In this document: positions 61,101 through 64,000 of the stretch, piece by piece
Layout: each line of letters begins with the position of its first letter
Numbering within the stretch: position 1 is the first letter of the stretch
DNA from: Dehalobacter sp. DCM
GTDB taxonomy: Bacteria; Bacillota; Desulfitobacteriia; Desulfitobacteriales; Syntrophobotulaceae
NCBI RefSeq assembly: GCF_024972775.1
Contig: NZ_CP092282.1
Span: forward strand, 3,589,001-3,653,000
Direction: 5' to 3'
DNA length: 64,000 bases
Position numbers and translations under genes: made by a program
Notes under the pieces: generated by a model
The model's input: the letters and a program-made list of their open reading frames with translations, nothing else
Databases searched by the model: none
What the model was told of the DNA's origin: nothing

Positions 61101-62150
61101 ATGATTCTGCGCCCTGTTTTTTTCCTAGTCATCCTGATGCTGATTTACTCGATGATCCGCTTTCCGGTGAGTCGCGTCCTGACCGTTTTATTCGGGGTCT
61201 TTATCCTGACCCAGATTTTCCAGCTGCTCTGGATGACCCATTTGGAAAAGAGGATCTTTAAACCGATCAGCCGCTTACAGGAAGGCGTCATCGAAATTGC
61301 CAGAGGCAATTATCAGGTGAAGATTGAGCATAATGTGTGTAACGAAATTGGTTTTCTGATGGATTCTTTCAATCACATGGCGGCCAAATTACGGGAAAAT
61401 GAAATCCGTGAACAGGAATATGAAGAAAACCGTAAAGCGCTGATCGCCAATATCTCCCATGATTTAAAAACGCCCATTACGGCAATCCAGGGTTACATGG
61501 AAGCGATTGAAGACGGGGTCGCGATGTCTCCGGAAAAAACGGCGCAGTACCTGCAGGTCATCCGTAAAAATACCGAATATCTCAACCGTCTGATTGATGA
61601 CCTTTTTCTGTTTGCCAAACTGGATATGCAACAGGTCGAATTTCGGATGGAAACACTGCCGGTTGGTGCCTATATGGCTGATTTGATGGCTGAATTCAGC
61701 TTTGAATTCCAGGAAAAAGGCTTCGGCTTCCACTATACGAACCAGATGACGGAAGATGACTATCTGGATTTTGATCGAAAAAGGGTTTACCAGGCTATCC
61801 GCAATATTATCGGCAATGCGATCAAGTACGGCCCGCAGGCGGGACTCAAACTGGATACCCGTTTGTATAAACAAAATGGCTATGTTTGTCTGGAGATAAC
61901 GGATAACGTCCCGGGTATCCCGGCAGATCAGCTGCCAAGAATATTTGAAAGGTTTTACCGGATCGACGCCGAGCGGACGAAAGATTTGATGAGTACCGGA
62001 CTGGGGCTTTCGATCGCCAAAGAATTGATCGAAGCGCACGGCGGCAGGATCACGGCGACCAGCGCCATCGGGGAAGGGTCCTGCTTTACCTTGATGCTTC
62101 CCCTGTCTGATAAAAAGGAGCCTGAAGATGAAGCATATTCTAATTATTGA
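61101..62150 (+). CDS. Sensor histidine kinase, probably 5'-truncated
   Basis: This 349-residue kinase has two closely spaced membrane helices (about 4-45), HAMP (RIFKPISRLQEGVIEIARGNY), HisKA with NISHDLKTPITAIQGYMEAI, and an ATPase domain with NIIGNAIKYG, DNVPGIPADQLPRIFERFY and STGLGLSIAKELIEAHGG. The reading opens with ATG 61101 with no ribosome site and an in-frame stop shortly upstream. The family usually has a longer N-terminus, so the true start or the first part of a sensor may have been lost. It overlaps the following regulator gene by 23 bases, an uncommon kinase-first order. Confidence 0.85.
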   Translation: MILRPVFFLVILMLIYSMIRFPVSRVLTVLFGVFILTQIFQLLWMTHLEKRIFKPISRLQEGVIEIARGNYQVKIEHNVCNEIGFLMDSFNHMAAKLRENEIREQEYEENRKALIANISHDLKTPITAIQGYMEAIEDGVAMSPEKTAQYLQVIRKNTEYLNRLIDDLFLFAKLDMQQVEFRMETLPVGAYMADLMAEFSFEFQEKGFGFHYTNQMTEDDYLDFDRKRVYQAIRNIIGNAIKYGPQAGLKLDTRLYKQNGYVCLEITDNVPGIPADQLPRIFERFYRIDAERTKDLMSTGLGLSIAKELIEAHGGRITATSAIGEGSCFTLMLPLSDKKEPEDEAYSNY

Positions 62151-62814
62151 AGATGATTTGCAGATCGCCGAACTGGAAAAGGACTATCTTCAGCTAAACG
62201 GGTATCAAGCCGATATCGCTGGGGATGGTGTGTCGGGTTTAAAAAAAGGCTTAAGCGGGATGTACGACATGATCATTGTCGACCTGATGCTGCCGGGAAA
62301 AGACGGCTTTACCCTTGTCCAGGAAATACGTCAAAAGCTGGAAATTCCGATTCTGATTGTTTCTGCAAAATGTGAGGATATTGATAAGATCAGAGGTTTT
62401 GGTTTTGGTGCCGACGATTATCTGACCAAGCCTTTCAGCTCCGCGGAATTGGTTGCCAGGGTCAAATCGCACATTCGGCGGTATGAGCGCCTGACCGGCA
62501 AGAAATCCGCGGTCGGGACAATTTTTCATAAGGGGTTGGAAATCAATACATCGGCTCATCAACTGTTTGTCAACGGCCGGGAAGTTATTCTTACGACCAA
62601 AGAATATGAACTATTGGTCTTTCTTGCTTCTAATCCCAATATCGTGTTCAACAAGGAACAATTGTTTGATCGGATTTGGGGAGAGGATTATTATGGCGAA
62701 CCGGCCACGGTGGCCGTGCATATCCAAAAAATACGCAAAAAAATCGAGACGGACCCGGCCAATCCCCAATACATTGAGACGCTTTGGGGAACTGGCTACC
62801 GCTTTAATGCCTAG
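62128..62814 (+). CDS. OmpR-family response regulator
   Basis: This 228-residue regulator has a receiver domain with IIEDDLQIAELEKDYL, phosphoacceptor in IIVDLMLPGKDG (about 52) and KPFS, and a C-terminal winged helix (TTKEYELLVFLASNP, TVAVHIQKIRKKIETDP, YIETLWGTGYRF). An AAAAAGGAG site overlaps the end of the kinase gene. The cognate kinase is the gene before it. Confidence 0.93.
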   Translation: MKHILIIEDDLQIAELEKDYLQLNGYQADIAGDGVSGLKKGLSGMYDMIIVDLMLPGKDGFTLVQEIRQKLEIPILIVSAKCEDIDKIRGFGFGADDYLTKPFSSAELVARVKSHIRRYERLTGKKSAVGTIFHKGLEINTSAHQLFVNGREVILTTKEYELLVFLASNPNIVFNKEQLFDRIWGEDYYGEPATVAVHIQKIRKKIETDPANPQYIETLWGTGYRFNA

Positions 62815-62950
62815 GAATAATTCCGATGCAGTTACATCCAAAAAAAGAGCAAATTCCTTGGTAATTCAGGGGATCGGAGTATAAATCCGGAATTGCCAAT
62901 ATGGATGTTAATGGAAATATCTTTTCTTGTATCCCCATCTGGAAGGTGAT

Positions 62951-63226
62951 ATGATATTGCTTAAAGGGGAGATCGAGTCGATGGATAAATCAGATTTGAT
63001 CCTGGATAAATTGAATTCCATGGAAAAAGCTTTGCGAGCAGAAAGTAAAACGCTGAGTGACTCGGTAGGCAGACTTGAGAAAAATGTCGATAGACTTGAG
63101 AAAAAGGTTGACAAACTCAGCGATCAGCAAGAAATGTCATGGCAGGCAATTAAAGAGATTCGAGAGGAACTGACGGAAAACAGTGTGAAAATTAAAATCA
63201 TCGATAACAAGGTAAAGGCTTTATAG
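62951..63226 (+). CDS. Small coiled-coil protein with heptad repeats
   Basis: The frame ends at 63226. The start is either ATG 62951 (GGAAGGTG four bases away, 91 residues) or ATG 62981 (GGGGAG nine bases away, 81 residues). The sequence is a long coiled coil with an internal repeat (VGRLEKNVDRLEKKVDKLSD) and no other domain. A scrap identical at 45 of 46 bases occurs at 13616-13661. The function is unknown. Confidence 0.65.
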   Translation: MILLKGEIESMDKSDLILDKLNSMEKALRAESKTLSDSVGRLEKNVDRLEKKVDKLSDQQEMSWQAIKEIREELTENSVKIKIIDNKVKAL

Positions 63227-63380
63227 CCTTTATATTTTTATATCATATCACAAAGCCAGGAAAAAGAGCCTCTCGCATAAAACGTTTTGCTTCTCTACCG
63301 ATATACGGTCATATTATAATTTTCCTTGTAAAACTATACATCTTATAGTATAATTAAGTTTCATGAAAGGAGGTGTGCAT
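63227..63380. other. Short AT-rich gap
   Basis: The gap holds the probable promoter (around 63320-63355, TATACATCTTATAGTATAAT-like) for the 34-codon gene that follows. No other feature was seen. Confidence 0.3.
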
Positions 63381-63485
63381 TTGAGTAAAAAACAAAATGA
63401 TATTATTGACGAAATTCTCAATTCAGTTGGGCTTGAACCATTAAAAGCTTCTGAGCAAAAGAATATCCTCAAAAAAATCTCCTAA
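63381..63485 (+). CDS. Small protein of 34 residues
   Basis: A very good AAAGGAGGTG site precedes a TTG start at 63381. The peptide is charged and helical (SKKQNDIIDEILNSVGLEPL, then KASEQKNILKKIS) and ends with TAA. A terminator follows at 63546-63583. It was too short for standard gene calls but has all signals of a translated small gene. I do not recognise it. Confidence 0.6.
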   Translation: MSKKQNDIIDEILNSVGLEPLKASEQKNILKKIS

Positions 63486-63545
63486 AAAGGGGCGTGATGA
63501 GAAATGATGCTAATTTCATACAGTCAAACCTTAAGTGAGTGAAAG

Positions 63546-63583
63546 ACGAGTTCCTGATTAAAAATATGGAGCTCGTTTTTTTT
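63546..63583 (+). terminator. Intrinsic terminator of the 34-codon gene
   Basis: ACGAGTTCC (63546-63554) pairs with GGAGCTCGT (63568-63576) with one wobble, followed by a run of eight T residues. It is a typical rho-independent terminator on the plus strand. Confidence 0.8.
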
Positions 63584-63604
63584 ATGTTTATTAATTGGCT
63601 TTAA

Positions 63605-64000
63605 ATGGCTTTTCAACCAGAATGTACAACTGGATGTTTGTTCATCATTTACGTTAAAATTTACACGTCATTATCATTTCGTTTGTGCTGGACAGCCCTG
63701 GACTGGGCGGTACAAGACAACAAGGCCTCATCCGGAAACCTGGATATCATGCAGCTGCTGCTAGGTAAAGGAAGCGATATTAACGCTCAAGACAGCTATG
63801 GCGAAACGGCGTTATTTTATGCCGTTTATTATGAACAGCCGGATGCTGTGAAGCTGTTATTGACTTCCGGTGCTGATAAGGGAATAAAGAACGTTAGAAT
63901 AGAATCGATTAAATCAAATAATAAAGAGAATGAGGCGGAGTTAAATGACTCGATTCTGGAGAAACAAGACGTTTCGCGGCATCACTGTACTTATTTTATG
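63605..64000 (+). CDS. Ankyrin-repeat protein fragment, runs off window
   Basis: An open frame from ATG 63605 reaches the window end (132 codons) without a stop. From about residue 29 it contains ankyrin repeats: TALDWAVQDN, GNLDIMQLLLGKGSDINAQD, SYGETALFYAVYYEQPDAVK and LLLTSGADKG. The first 28 residues do not fit ankyrin sequence and no ribosome site is seen, so the gene is probably 5'-truncated or rearranged. Its right part lies outside the window. The partner protein is unknown. Confidence 0.5.
   Translation, partial: MAFQPECTTGCLFIIYVKIYTSLSFRLCWTALDWAVQDNKASSGNLDIMQLLLGKGSDINAQDSYGETALFYAVYYEQPDAVKLLLTSGADKGIKNVRIESIKSNNKENEAELNDSILEKQDVSRHHCTYFM

Noticed and set aside
1-64000. CRISPR array, tRNA, rRNA or intact insertion sequence
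   Set aside because: No regularly spaced repeats, cloverleaf-like sequence, rRNA segment or intact transposase frame was noticed. A dedicated search could still find a tRNA that I missed.

Overview
The window reads as the chromosome of an anaerobic, probably spore-forming Clostridia-type Firmicute, perhaps from the Desulfitobacterium/Dehalobacter/Desulfosporosinus group. This is an inference. It rests on an energy-converting NiFe hydrogenase, a tungsten-type aldehyde:ferredoxin oxidoreductase, a sigma-54 activator, BceRS/BceAB and DUF4179/ECF modules, a GerMN lipoprotein, strong Shine-Dalgarno sites and a Gram-positive LexA box. No rRNA, tRNA or CRISPR array was found.

Positions 1-9760 hold a leftward operon: four-cluster ferredoxin, aldehyde oxidoreductase, two proton-pump-like membrane subunits, the hydrogenase large subunit and a cut-off membrane anchor. 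It starts at a near-perfect -24/-12 promoter and lies opposite an AcoR-like sigma-54 activator. The likely job is to pass electrons from aldehyde oxidation to H2 evolution with ion pumping. The aldehyde oxidoreductase appears to have lost two internal blocks.

Positions 9.8-13.7 kb hold decaying accessory DNA (patatin, methyltransferase and RhuM remnants), a DUF364 gene, a P-II gene behind a terminator in its own leader, a UbiA gene without a normal start codon, and a patchwork of 3'-end scraps of genes found elsewhere in the window. Positions 13.7-25.6 kb are regulatory: a 7TM-PAS-GGDEF-EAL protein, a two-component pair with a GerMN lipoprotein, and a BceRS-BceAB peptide-resistance locus with an S41 peptidase coupled to the permease. 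Positions 25.6-32.5 kb carry a short-chain dehydrogenase, a WYL regulator opposite an isochorismatase-like hydrolase, a truncated SOS-controlled dinD, a SprT-like gene, an HD phosphohydrolase, a repressor with paired operators, and a type I toxin-antitoxin locus whose RNA half also occurs as an orphan copy.

Positions 32.5-57 kb form a defence island. A complete type 1 BREX operon (brxA, brxB, brxC, pglX, pglZ, brxL) runs leftward and continues with close spacing into an ImmA/IrrE-type regulator-peptidase, a DUF4411 PIN protein, an unrecognised protein with a nuclease-like core and a HEPN protein. A further unknown gene and a decayed type I restriction subunit (hsdR) follow. A PHP-ATPase of TrlF type lies directly upstream of brxA, and beyond it are a scrap resembling the brxL 3' end, an agrBD-like relic, a NUDIX gene and a helicase reduced to its two ends.

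Positions 57-64 kb contain small repressors with an operator array, a SLOG protein, an ECF sigma factor with a DUF4179 anti-sigma factor, a kinase/regulator pair, small coiled-coil genes and an ankyrin fragment cut by the window end. A recurring theme is genes that are shortened or that have internal blocks missing.
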